A stretch of 12,915 nt of DNA. Source: an uncultured bacterium. Lineage in GTDB: Bacteria; Cyanobacteriota; Vampirovibrionia; Gastranaerophilales; Gastranaerophilaceae. The stretch lies in NCBI GenBank assembly GCA_948684385.1, contig CAPQCU010000033.1, forward strand, positions 1 to 12,915. Direction: 5' to 3'. Numbering within the stretch: the stretch's first letter is position 1; each line of letters opens with the position of its first letter. The notes below the pieces were generated by a model. That model saw only the letters and a program-made list of their open reading frames with translations. It was not told the DNA's origin and searched no databases. This document shows positions 5,725 to 12,887 of this stretch, in pieces. A program made the position numbers and the translations under genes.

Positions 5725-7419
5725 TTACTTGATATTTGAATAAGTCCAAGCATCAAATGTAGGAGTTTCAGAAATATTTAATTCTTTCTTCTTTTCTCCT
5801 GCTGAGCAATCATCGTGAGCGATTGGAGCGTACAAGCGGTTGTAGTATTCAACAACCATTCTGTCAGAGTTGAAGTAAGCTTCAGAAGTTCTGATTGCTT
5901 GTCTCATCAATCTTGCCCATTCTGCCTTATTGTTGTAGTAAGTAGGAATGATTTGGTTTTCGATGATGTCCATTACACATCTGTGGTCTTGCCAGTGTCT
6001 TTCTTCCCAAGGCATATCGTCGTCTAAACCAGGGTATTCAACAGTGTAACCGTTGATTCCGTTGAATGTACCTTCAACTGTCCATCCGTCAAAGATAGAT
6101 AAGTGAAGCGCACCGTTCATGTTAGCTGACATACCTGAAGTACCTGATGCTTCAAATGGACGAAGCGGAGTATTCAACCAGATATCTGAACCGCGTTTAA
6201 GCATACCTGAAAGCTGTAATTCATATCCAGGAAGAACAACAACATTCTTTAATGTATGTGAACGGTTAAGAAGCTTGTTGAACATTTCTTTACCCATTAC
6301 GTCATCCGGATGGAACTTACCGGCAAAGATTATTTGAACTTTGTCTTCTTCTAACAATTTACCGATTCTGTCTTTGTCCATAAGGATTAACCAGGCACGT
6401 TTGTAATCAGCAAATCTTCTAGCCCATGTAATAGTTAATACATCAGGGTTAAATCTCTTACCTGCTACATTAGCAATATATTTGAAGAGTTCTGATTTCA
6501 TTTCACGTTTAACATTTAATAATTCTTCAGGATTGTTTTGAGCGTTAGCAACTCTCTTATCCTGCCAGTAGTGGAGGTTAACAGCGTTTGTAATAGCTCT
6601 AATCGGGCATCTGTCTTCAACCCATTCCCACATTTTGTTAGCAACAAGTCCGTGAAGCTGTGAAACAGCGTTAGCAATTCTTGACATTCTAAGAGCAGCA
6701 ACTGTAAGAGAGAAGTTTTCGCCGCCCAACTGGATAGCTCTTTCTCTTGAAGCTCCTGCAAAGAAGCCGCCTTCTAACAATGTATCAACCCAGTGAACTT
6801 CGTTACCTGCAGCAACCGGTGTGTGAGTTGTGAATACAGTTTTTCTTCTAACTTCGTCTAAGTTGCCGTTGTATTGTCTAAGAAGTTCAAATGCAGCAGG
6901 AAGTGCGTGACCTTCGTTCATGTGAACAACATCGAAGTTGTAACCAGCAGCTTGAAGAACTCTGATACCTGCAATACCCAGTACAGTTTCCTGAGCGATT
7001 CTGATTCTTTCATTTCCGTCATAAAGCTTGTGAGAAATGCTCTTAGCCCAGTCGCTGTTGCCTTCAATATCTGTTGTCAATAAATAAACAGGGCAAGTTC
7101 CGAACAATTCAGGATTAACTTTGAAAGCTTTAACTTTAACTTTTTCTCCGAAAGTATCAACTTCAACAGTAATGCCTGTGTCAACGAGGTAATCATAATA
7201 TTTTCTGATATATGCTACTTCAACGTTGCCTGAATGGTCTATTCTCTGGTCATAATAACCGTATGACCATAACATAGTTACACCTACCATTGGCATTTGC
7301 AAGTAGCCGGCAGAAAGCATGTGAGAACCTGCTAAAAATCCTAAACCACCTGAGTATGTGCTAAGTGATTGATCCATTGCTATTTCCATAGAGAAATAAG
7401 CTACGTTTGGTAATGTCAT
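5725..7419 (-). CDS. GT35 alpha-glucan phosphorylase homologue lacking the PLP lysine
   Basis: The family cleaves alpha-1,4-glucans with phosphate using pyridoxal phosphate. Fold signatures are clear: NVAYFSMEIAMDQSLSTYSG at residue 5, HMNEGHALPAAFELL at 166, TTHTPVAAGNE at 197, WARRFADYKRA at 332 (Arg334, Arg335 and Lys340 match rabbit Lys568/Arg569/Lys574) and RPFEASGTSGM at 420. However, the residue after GTSGM, which should be the Schiff-base lysine (rabbit Lys680), is Ser431 (codon TCA at 6129-6127), in GMSANMNGALHLS. Length 564 matches the short archaeal/bacterial subgroup that lacks the DUF3417 N-terminal domain. It may be a PLP-independent glucan transferase or binding protein, or a subfamily with another mechanism. 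ATG at 7419 follows AAAAGG with 9-base spacing. Transcribed alone from a promoter at 7473-7501. Confidence 0.88.
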   Translation of the reverse strand: MTLPNVAYFSMEIAMDQSLSTYSGGLGFLAGSHMLSAGYLQMPMVGVTMLWSYGYYDQRIDHSGNVEVAYIRKYYDYLVDTGITVEVDTFGEKVKVKAFKVNPELFGTCPVYLLTTDIEGNSDWAKSISHKLYDGNERIRIAQETVLGIAGIRVLQAAGYNFDVVHMNEGHALPAAFELLRQYNGNLDEVRRKTVFTTHTPVAAGNEVHWVDTLLEGGFFAGASRERAIQLGGENFSLTVAALRMSRIANAVSQLHGLVANKMWEWVEDRCPIRAITNAVNLHYWQDKRVANAQNNPEELLNVKREMKSELFKYIANVAGKRFNPDVLTITWARRFADYKRAWLILMDKDRIGKLLEEDKVQIIFAGKFHPDDVMGKEMFNKLLNRSHTLKNVVVLPGYELQLSGMLKRGSDIWLNTPLRPFEASGTSGMSANMNGALHLSIFDGWTVEGTFNGINGYTVEYPGLDDDMPWEERHWQDHRCVMDIIENQIIPTYYNNKAEWARLMRQAIRTSEAYFNSDRMVVEYYNRLYAPIAHDDCSAGEKKKELNISETPTFDAWTYSNIK

Positions 7420-7472
7420 AATTTTAAACCTTTTCTTTTGTGTACTACTAAAGGACTAATCGTCCATGCAAA

Positions 7473-7501
7473 TTTATACCAACAACATAACAGATAATCA
7501 A
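7473..7501 (-). promoter_or_regulatory. Sigma-70 type promoter for the phosphorylase-like gene
   Basis: On the minus strand TTGATT (7501-7496) is followed by exactly 17 bases and TATAAA (7478-7473). The predicted start is near 7466, giving a leader of about 47 bases before the ATG at 7419. The rest of the 7420-7656 gap is AT-rich and shows nothing else except the hairpin at 7628-7648. Confidence 0.6.
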
Positions 7502-7627
7502 TGATTTTTAAAATATTTTTGTAAATAATTTCCCTCAAAAACTCTCAAAACCGCTTCAAAAGACCTATACAAGAAATATTAAGTTTTGTAACAAAATAAT
7601 ACTTTAGAATTAGTTCTTATTAATTAA

Positions 7628-7648
7628 GGCGCGGACTTTGTCCGCGCC
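7628..7648 (-). terminator. GC-rich hairpin after the cupin gene, likely terminator
   Basis: GGCGCGGAC (7628-7636), loop TTT, GTCCGCGCC (7640-7648), a perfect 9-bp stem 9 bases past the cupin stop. On the minus strand it is followed by TTAATTAATAA, so the U-tract is weak and interrupted. It probably ends the cupin transcript with reduced efficiency. Confidence 0.65.
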
Positions 7649-7656
7649 CTGGAAAT

Positions 7657-7962
7657 TTATATTTTGATGAGTAAGAATTTGCTGTCCTTAAGTGCTCTTA
7701 CAGTATGTTCTTTGTCTTTTTTGAACATAAGAATTTCACCTTTTTCTATTTTGAATTTTTCAGCATCAAAGTGAATTTCGATTTCACCTTCAAGGACATA
7801 AACAGCTGCATCGCAGATTGAAGTGTGGGTATCAATCATTTCATCTTTTTTAATTGCGATAATGCTTAATGCACTGTCATCTTTTTCCATTAAAACCTGT
7901 CTGTCGAATTTACCGCCATCAAGATCAACGATATCTTTAGCTTTCAAAACATTGTAAAACAT
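7657..7962 (-). CDS. Small single-domain cupin protein
   Basis: The 101 residues form one cupin barrel: motif 1 runs from about residue 41 to 59 (THTSICDAAVYVLEGE) and motif 2 from 75 to 87 (GEILMFKKDKEHT). In the canonical pattern G(X)5HXH(X)3-4E(X)6G, His46 is kept but the second His is Ser48 and the Glu is Ala52; in motif 2 the His (His86) is kept. So only two of four usual metal ligands are visible, making a sugar/ligand-binding or sensor role as likely as an enzyme role. No specific function can be assigned. The ATG at 7962 has AAAGGAG 6 bases upstream. It lies 55 bases after the stop of the Cys/His hydrolase gene, possibly in the same transcript. Confidence 0.85.
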   Translation of the reverse strand: MFYNVLKAKDIVDLDGGKFDRQVLMEKDDSALSIIAIKKDEMIDTHTSICDAAVYVLEGEIEIHFDAEKFKIEKGEILMFKKDKEHTVRALKDSKFLLIKI

Positions 7963-8017
7963 ATAAGTCTCCTTTCATAACAACAATTAGAACCTTAGTG
8001 GAGACTAATTACATCCC

Positions 8018-8704
8018 CTATGTTGGTATCCAGAGTTCCTGAATTTTTTGATGACCGGCATTTTTAATATTAGTTATGCCGTCAGAATATCCTCTGCCGT
8101 TTCCGTCAGAGAGTTCTCCGTGTCCGCATGTCGGATGTTTTTTGCTGTATCCTGGACCGTAAATTATAAACACGCCTTCAGGAATGTCTTTTGGATTAAT
8201 GTTTGCAAGCTCAACTCCGGTTATTTTTTTGAAGTGCCTGTCAGAAGTCAGAAAATCTCTGCCGACATTGCAGGCTTTTCCAAATTGTTTATAATGAGTA
8301 TTACCGTTGTAATATACATTATTTATTGCTTTTCTGACATAACCCACGCATTCACCTCTGAAACCTGTTGCACGCGGTCGGGCGTAATCCAAGAGCGCTT
8401 TACCTTTATCCGGATTATATCCTTTATCCAGCCACCATTTTATATTCTTTACTGAAGAAGGGCTGCTCGTGCTTGGAGTTTTTTGCACCGGTTTAACGCT
8501 GCTTGCAGATGTGGAGCTTAAGCTGAATGTATCCATATTGAGGCTAAAATCGAAGTTGTTAAAATTATTTTGAAAAAAAGGCGTGTCAAAATTGAAAAAG
8601 AAATTTGTGCTCCAGATGTTTAGTTGTGGAGTCTGAAATTTAAACTCAACAAAGTTATTAAAATATTCTACCGGATTTAGAAAACTGTAATTAAATAAAC
8701 TCAT
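8018..8704 (-). CDS. Predicted Cys/His peptidoglycan hydrolase (CHAP/NlpC-P60-like) with Phe/Asn-rich N-terminus
   Basis: The C-terminal half (about residues 88-228) resembles CHAP or NlpC/P60 amidases/endopeptidases: a helix beginning with Cys119 in RGECVGYVRKAIN and a strand with His195 in TCGHGELSDGNG, the usual Cys then His order, with GHGEL like the GHxEI strand of these enzymes. The match is by motif only. Residues 1-60 are very unusual, with 16 Phe and 12 Asn (for example FFQNNFNNFDF), followed by a Ser/Thr/Pro linker (61-86). No classical signal peptide is seen, so export, if any, would use another route. The ATG at 8704 has AAAGAGG 4 bases upstream. It is divergent from the DXS-like gene. 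Cell-wall remodelling or a toxin/effector role are both possible. Confidence 0.6.
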   Translation of the reverse strand: MSLFNYSFLNPVEYFNNFVEFKFQTPQLNIWSTNFFFNFDTPFFQNNFNNFDFSLNMDTFSLSSTSASSVKPVQKTPSTSSPSSVKNIKWWLDKGYNPDKGKALLDYARPRATGFRGECVGYVRKAINNVYYNGNTHYKQFGKACNVGRDFLTSDRHFKKITGVELANINPKDIPEGVFIIYGPGYSKKHPTCGHGELSDGNGRGYSDGITNIKNAGHQKIQELWIPT

Positions 8705-8781
8705 ATCGCCTCTTTATATATAAAGTATGTAATTGAGCAAAAAATGCTAAAATTTTAACAAATGTTTACAATCAAATACTC

Positions 8782-8810
8782 TTGACTGAGAGCAGGTCTC
8801 AAGTTGTAAT
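8782..8810 (+). promoter_or_regulatory. Promoter of the DXS-like gene with overlapping inverted repeat
   Basis: TTGACT (8782-8787), 17-base spacer, TGTAAT (8805-8810). Start predicted near 8817, leader about 18 bases. A dyad CTTGA (8781-8785) / TCAAG (8799-8803), with an inner TGAGA (8787-8791) / TCTCA (8797-8801), covers the -35 and spacer and could be a repressor operator. Confidence 0.65.
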
Positions 8811-8834
8811 ATATTTATATAAGAAAGGAGCAAA

Positions 8835-10598
8835 ATGATGGAACAAACAATTACGGTTTTAGATAAAGTTAATTCTCCAAAGGATGTGAAAAGCTTAAAC
8901 ATAGAAGAAATGAAGCTTTTATCTTCAGAAATCAGAGAGCTTATAAAGAAAAAAGTTAATACTACAGGCGGTCACTTCGGTCCGAATATGGGCATGGTAG
9001 AAGCGACAATTGCGCTTCATTATGTTTTCAACTCTCCTGTGGATAAATTTGTTTTTGATGTTTCGCATCAATGTTATCCGCATAAGATTTTGACCGGCAG
9101 AAAAGAAGGTTTTACGGATTCAGACAAATACTTGAAATACACCGGTTATACCGCGCCGGAGGAAAGTGAGCATGATTTGTTTAAAATCGGCCACACTTCT
9201 ACTTCAATAAGCCTTGCAGCGGGGCTGGCTAAGGGTAGAGATGTGAAGGGCGGAAAAGAGAATGTTGTAGCGATAATAGGCGACGGCTCTTTAACCGGCG
9301 GTGAAGCTTTAGAAGGCTTGAATAATGCTGCTGTTTTAGGAAGTAATATTATAGTTATAGTTAATGATAATGACATGTCTATTGCTGAAAATCAGGGCGG
9401 AATTTGCAAACAATTGACTCAGCTTAGAAAAACTCACGGTCAGGCTGAACATAATATGTTTAAAGCTCTTGGCTTTGATTATTATATTATTGAAGACGGA
9501 CATGATTTTGAAAGTTTGATTTCTACTTTTAAAAAAGCAAAAGATGCTGACCATCCTGTGCTTGTTCATTTATGTACTCAAAAAGGAAAAGGTTTCGCAG
9601 AAGCTGAAACAGATAAAGAGTCTTACCACTGGATCTTACCCGGGGCTCTGGATAGAAAAAATTCTGAATCCTGTGAGACTTATGAAAGTATCACTGCAGA
9701 TTTTATTCTTGATAAGTTTAGCAAGGACAAATCTGTTGTGGCGATTACTCCTGCAACTCCGGGGGTAAGCGGCTTTACTAAAGATTTTCGTGCAAAGCTG
9801 GGCAAAAACTATGTTGACGTTGGTATTGCAGAAGAACACGCGGTTGCGTTTGCATCAGGGCTTGCTAAACGCGGAGCAAAGCCTTTTCTCTCTGTTATGA
9901 GCTCATTTATCCAGAGAACTTATGACCAGCTTTCTCAGGATTTAGCTTTAAATAATAATCCGGCTGTAATTCTTATCCACTGGGGCGGAATTACCGGCAT
10001 GGATGCAACACACCTTACAAAATATGATATACCTTTGATTTCAAATATTCCTAACCTTGTTTACCTTTCTCCGGTAAATAAGGAAGAATATCTGGCTATG
10101 CTTGATTGGGCAGCGGCTCAAAACGAAAAATCTGTTGTTATCAGGGTTCCGTTTATGGATGTTGTAAGCACGGGAGAAAAAGATACAACTGATTATTCTA
10201 AGCTTAATAAATATCAGGTTGTTGAAAGCGGCTCAGAAGTTGCCATTCTGGGGCTTGGTAATTTCTTCCATCTTGGAGTTAAGGTTAAAGATTTGCTCAA
10301 AGAAAAACTCGGGGTAAGAGCAACTTTGATTAATCCTAAGTTTATCACAGGTGTTGATAAAGAGCTTCTTGAGTCTTTGAAGTCAAGCCATAAACTTGTT
10401 ATTACATTAGAAGACGGAGCTTTGCAAGGCGGATTTGGAGAAAAGATTTCAGCTTTCTACGCACCTTCTGATATGAAGGTTTTAAACTTTGGTGCGGATA
10501 AAGAGTTTACAGACCGCGTTTCTGTAGAAGAACTTTATCAGAGGTACCATTTAACTCCTGAGCTTATTGTAGAAGACATAGCTAAAATAATTAGGTAA
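8835..10598 (+). CDS. DXS-like (transketolase-fold) ThDP enzyme, substrate uncertain
   Basis: Thiamine-diphosphate enzyme built like 1-deoxy-D-xylulose-5-phosphate synthase: GHTSTSISLAAGLAKG at 119, ThDP motif GDGSLTGGEALEG (149) to NDND (178), catalytic Glu333 in IAEEHAVAFASGLA, Arg361 in SFIQRTYDQ. It is 587 residues, shorter than the usual about 620, mainly because the long segment after NDNDMSI is cut by about 45 residues. The DRAGIVGADGQTHQG loop of E. coli DXS is HWGGITGMDATHL here, so Arg420 aligns to Trp383; the YPRGN motif is VPFMD, so Arg478 aligns to Phe440. Both Arg bind the glyceraldehyde-3-phosphate phosphate in DXS. A similar DXS-like paralogue is known to me from Firmicutes, function unsettled. 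Start: two ATGs (8835, 8838); AAAGGAG (8824-8830) is 4 or 7 bases away, so 8838 is also plausible. Confidence 0.88.
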   Translation: MMEQTITVLDKVNSPKDVKSLNIEEMKLLSSEIRELIKKKVNTTGGHFGPNMGMVEATIALHYVFNSPVDKFVFDVSHQCYPHKILTGRKEGFTDSDKYLKYTGYTAPEESEHDLFKIGHTSTSISLAAGLAKGRDVKGGKENVVAIIGDGSLTGGEALEGLNNAAVLGSNIIVIVNDNDMSIAENQGGICKQLTQLRKTHGQAEHNMFKALGFDYYIIEDGHDFESLISTFKKAKDADHPVLVHLCTQKGKGFAEAETDKESYHWILPGALDRKNSESCETYESITADFILDKFSKDKSVVAITPATPGVSGFTKDFRAKLGKNYVDVGIAEEHAVAFASGLAKRGAKPFLSVMSSFIQRTYDQLSQDLALNNNPAVILIHWGGITGMDATHLTKYDIPLISNIPNLVYLSPVNKEEYLAMLDWAAAQNEKSVVIRVPFMDVVSTGEKDTTDYSKLNKYQVVESGSEVAILGLGNFFHLGVKVKDLLKEKLGVRATLINPKFITGVDKELLESLKSSHKLVITLEDGALQGGFGEKISAFYAPSDMKVLNFGADKEFTDRVSVEELYQRYHLTPELIVEDIAKIIR

Positions 10599-10631
10599 AA
10601 AAGAGGGGGGGAACCTCCTCTTTTTATTTTT
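10597..10631 (+). terminator. Intrinsic terminator after the DXS-like gene
   Basis: Six A residues, GAGGGGG (from 10603), loop GGAA (10610-10613), CCTCCTC (10614-10620) and TTTTTATTTTT (10621-10631), with the A-tract also pairing with the first T residues. It overlaps the stop codon, so the DXS-like gene is probably monocistronic. Confidence 0.85.
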
Positions 10632-10684
10632 CCCCCTTTCTCTTCCAGAAGATGCCAAGCTTGTAGTCAAAAATTAGCCTATTA

Positions 10685-10708
10685 TATTTACCCCATTGTA
10701 TTTACCCC
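10685..10708 (+). repeat. Direct repeat TATTTACCCC, 14-base period, upstream of the GH13-like gene
   Basis: Two exact copies lie at 10685-10694 and 10699-10708. A TATAAA (10726-10731) follows, and the second copy falls where its -35 box should be (no good -35 hexamer is present). This arrangement is like activator-dependent promoters. The 10632-10771 gap holds nothing else recognisable. Confidence 0.4.
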
Positions 10709-10771
10709 TCCCTTCTTTTTATTGCTATAAAGTTCAATGTCCAACTGGTAAAAATTTGTTACACTTCGGGT

Positions 10772-12082
10772 ATGACAAATTATGTTAATAAATTATTAGA
10801 AAATTTAAACGAAGATATTAAACTTAAGCCTGACGAATGGAGCAGGGAAAGAATGATTTCTGCCGGAAATAAAAGGTGGATAACAAATATTCTGCCGGCA
10901 GAACTTCTTTCAAGAAGTGTAAAACAGGCTGTAGAATCGCTTGTAACTATAAATGAAAGCGGAGAGTTTTATGAAACTTTTCCGGATATAATTGAGACGC
11001 CTAAATATGATGACAAATGGGGCAGAATTGCAAATTATATCGAGATTAATAACAGGGCTATTGCAGAAATGGAGGGAGAAAGAACAAAGAATGGCATTTT
11101 AAGCTCAATAAAGCTGCTCCCTGCAATTCCGCCATCTGCAAAAAGCTGGGCGAACTGCATTATTCTCTCCCAGATTTTTCCGAATATTTATGGCGACGGA
11201 TATAATAAAGGCCCGTTTGAAGAAAATTCTATTTACGGGATTAAGCTGAATGCAGGTTATAGCGGTAATATTATTGATTACGATATTAATATGACAGCCG
11301 AAGAACAGTTTCTTGCATTTAATGATCTTGCACACTTGCATGGACTTAAAACCGGATTTAGAACGGTAATTTCTGCTGACCAGATAAAAGTTGCGAGACC
11401 TTATGCTGACGATGAAGTTTTCAGGTGGGATAATGCAGAACATCAGGAGATGTTTATAGAAGAACATGTCCGTTTGATAAAGATGGGCTTTGAAGCTGTG
11501 TTTATTGATTCTGCGAAACACATTGGCGGTTATGATATGGAAAATTACGCAGGTGTGGGAGCTTTGCCGGAATATGCTCAAATGCAGTATATTTTGCACG
11601 AGATTAGGAGCCGTTCCGGATGTACTTCAGTAAGTTTTGCCGGCGAAAAAAGTACGGGAGATTTTGCCAGATACGAAAATCTCGGCTTAACAACCGGTAC
11701 TGCGTTCGTTCCTCCTGATAATTATGACAAAGTTAAATGCTGGGCTGAGAAGCTTAAATACAATCGTAATTATGCTCCGGGAGTTGAAGTTTCAAACGAC
11801 AATGACGAAGGCGGCAGGAGTTACGAAGACAGGTTAAATCGTATAAATTCGATACTTTTCGGATACGAATATCCGAGTGATAAGCTGCCGAGCTTTATGC
11901 AGATGGAAGATTTGTTTCCGTTAAGATATGACACAAACACACACCATTTGATGATGACAAATCCTTCGTATTCTGCTGACGGAACTCCTCTAAGCCACTG
12001 GGAAAATTTGTTTACAAAAGACGATGGAAGAGCTTATAACGCAAAAGTTGGCGAACTTTTCTCGTACGCTATGAATTTATAA
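10772..12082 (+). CDS. Divergent alpha-amylase-superfamily (GH13-like) TIM-barrel protein
   Basis: Not confidently recognised as a known family. Motif order resembles the GH13 barrel: DLAHLHGLKTGFRTVIS (residues 185-201) like conserved region I but without Asn-His; GFEAVFIDSAKHIGGYD (239-255) like region II, with Asp246 as nucleophile candidate and Lys249-His250; FAGEKSTGDF (289-298) like region III with Glu292 as acid/base candidate; and VSNDND (340-345) like region IV, His replaced. All three carboxylates are thus present in order, but spacing and flanks are unusual. An N-terminal 110-residue region is unassigned. No signal peptide, so probably cytoplasmic. There is no Shine-Dalgarno before ATG 10772 (CACTTCGGGT); a TACACT -10-like element (10760-10765, with TGT before it) would place the start at the ATG, so it may be leaderless. 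Likely operonic with the downstream dehydrogenase (18 bases). Confidence 0.6.
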   Translation: MTNYVNKLLENLNEDIKLKPDEWSRERMISAGNKRWITNILPAELLSRSVKQAVESLVTINESGEFYETFPDIIETPKYDDKWGRIANYIEINNRAIAEMEGERTKNGILSSIKLLPAIPPSAKSWANCIILSQIFPNIYGDGYNKGPFEENSIYGIKLNAGYSGNIIDYDINMTAEEQFLAFNDLAHLHGLKTGFRTVISADQIKVARPYADDEVFRWDNAEHQEMFIEEHVRLIKMGFEAVFIDSAKHIGGYDMENYAGVGALPEYAQMQYILHEIRSRSGCTSVSFAGEKSTGDFARYENLGLTTGTAFVPPDNYDKVKCWAEKLKYNRNYAPGVEVSNDNDEGGRSYEDRLNRINSILFGYEYPSDKLPSFMQMEDLFPLRYDTNTHHLMMTNPSYSADGTPLSHWENLFTKDDGRAYNAKVGELFSYAMNL

Positions 12083-12100
12083 AAATAAAGGAGAAAATTT

Positions 12101-12835
12101 ATGCAAAGAGTTTTAATAACAGGCGGTATTTCCGGAATTGGACTTGCTTCGGCTCAGTTATTTCTTGAACACGGACATGTTGTTTTTATTGCAGATAAAA
12201 AAGAAAATCCGGATGTACTGGGAGTTTTGGAAGAATATTACAGTGAAAGTGTTTATTTCTTAAAGACAGATGTAAGCAAAGATAAAGACGTAAAGCATCT
12301 TCACTCAAAAGTAAAAGAAGAATTAGGCGGTGTAGACTGTATTGTAAATAATGCGGGAATAATAAAACACGGACTTCTTCATGAAACTTCGGAAAAGGAT
12401 TTTGATGAAGTAATGGCGAATGACGTTAAATCTATATTTTTAACTTCAAAATATTTTATACCTGATTTAATAGAAGTCGGAGGCGGTTCTATTGTAAACA
12501 CAGCATCGATTTCCGGTATAGCAGGTGATTACGGAATGCCGGTTTACAATGCTGCAAAAGGAGCTGTTGTGAACCTAACCCGTGCAATGGCTCTGGATTA
12601 CGCGAAGTATGGGATAAGAGTAAACAGTGTTTGTCCTTCAGCGGTTGATACTCCGTTTATCAATCCGGAGCATATTCCTGAACATTCCCGATTAAATCCT
12701 TTAAAAAGGATTGCTGAGCCGGAAGAAGTAGCGAAAGCAATTTATTTCCTTGCTTCTGAAGATGCAAGTTACTGTAATGGTGTGAATTTGCCGGTAACAG
12801 GCGGCTTGGATGCTCATTCAGGTCAGCCGGAATAA
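12101..12835 (+). CDS. Short-chain dehydrogenase/reductase (classical SDR, probably NAD-dependent)
   Basis: Classical SDR of 244 residues, normal length. The nucleotide-binding TGGISGIG (7-14), NNAG (83-86), Asn107, Ser136, Tyr149 and Lys153 (the YNAAK motif) form the full catalytic tetrad, so it should be active. Asp32 at the end of the second beta strand (IADK) favours NAD(H) over NADP(H). RVNSVCPSAVDTPF and the final CNGVNLPVTGG are typical. The substrate is unknown; family members oxidise sugars, polyols or 3-hydroxyacyl groups. The ATG at 12101 has AAAGGAG at 12087-12093, 7 bases upstream. It begins 18 bases after the GH13-like gene, so the two are likely one transcript and may act on the same sugar or glycan (inference). 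Confidence 0.93.
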   Translation: MQRVLITGGISGIGLASAQLFLEHGHVVFIADKKENPDVLGVLEEYYSESVYFLKTDVSKDKDVKHLHSKVKEELGGVDCIVNNAGIIKHGLLHETSEKDFDEVMANDVKSIFLTSKYFIPDLIEVGGGSIVNTASISGIAGDYGMPVYNAAKGAVVNLTRAMALDYAKYGIRVNSVCPSAVDTPFINPEHIPEHSRLNPLKRIAEPEEVAKAIYFLASEDASYCNGVNLPVTGGLDAHSGQPE

Positions 12836-12844
12836 TTTTCGTTA

Positions 12845-12875
12845 AGCGGGTTTTGAACAAAGCTCAAAACCCGCT
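12845..12875 (+). terminator. 12-bp stem hairpin after the dehydrogenase gene
   Basis: AGCGGGTTTTGA (12845-12856), 7-base loop, TCAAAACCCGCT (12864-12875). It follows the stop at 12835 by 9 bases. No T-tract follows (CTACACC), so it may be a 3'-end stabiliser or a weak terminator rather than a classical one. Confidence 0.6.
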
Positions 12876-12887
12876 CTACACCTGACT

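Noticed and set aside
7420..7656. Possible small RNA or riboswitch in the gap upstream of the phosphorylase-like gene
   Set aside because: Apart from the promoter and the hairpin next to the cupin stop, the stretch is AT-rich without a conserved structured core.
7995..8008. TTAGT/ACTAA small inverted repeat between the hydrolase and cupin genes
   Set aside because: Only 5-bp arms, AT-rich, no T-tract; too likely by chance.
8048..8455. 135-codon open frame on the plus strand
   Set aside because: Antisense to the Cys/His hydrolase gene, which has a better start and a coherent C-terminal domain.
11105..11599. 164-codon open frame on the minus strand
   Set aside because: Fully inside the GH13-like gene on the other strand; no domain, no ribosome site, composition of an antisense shadow.
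3283..12835. A defence, mobile or secretion system
   Set aside because: No nuclease, helicase, integrase, transposase, toxin-antitoxin pair or repeat array is present; genes are split over several independent transcripts.
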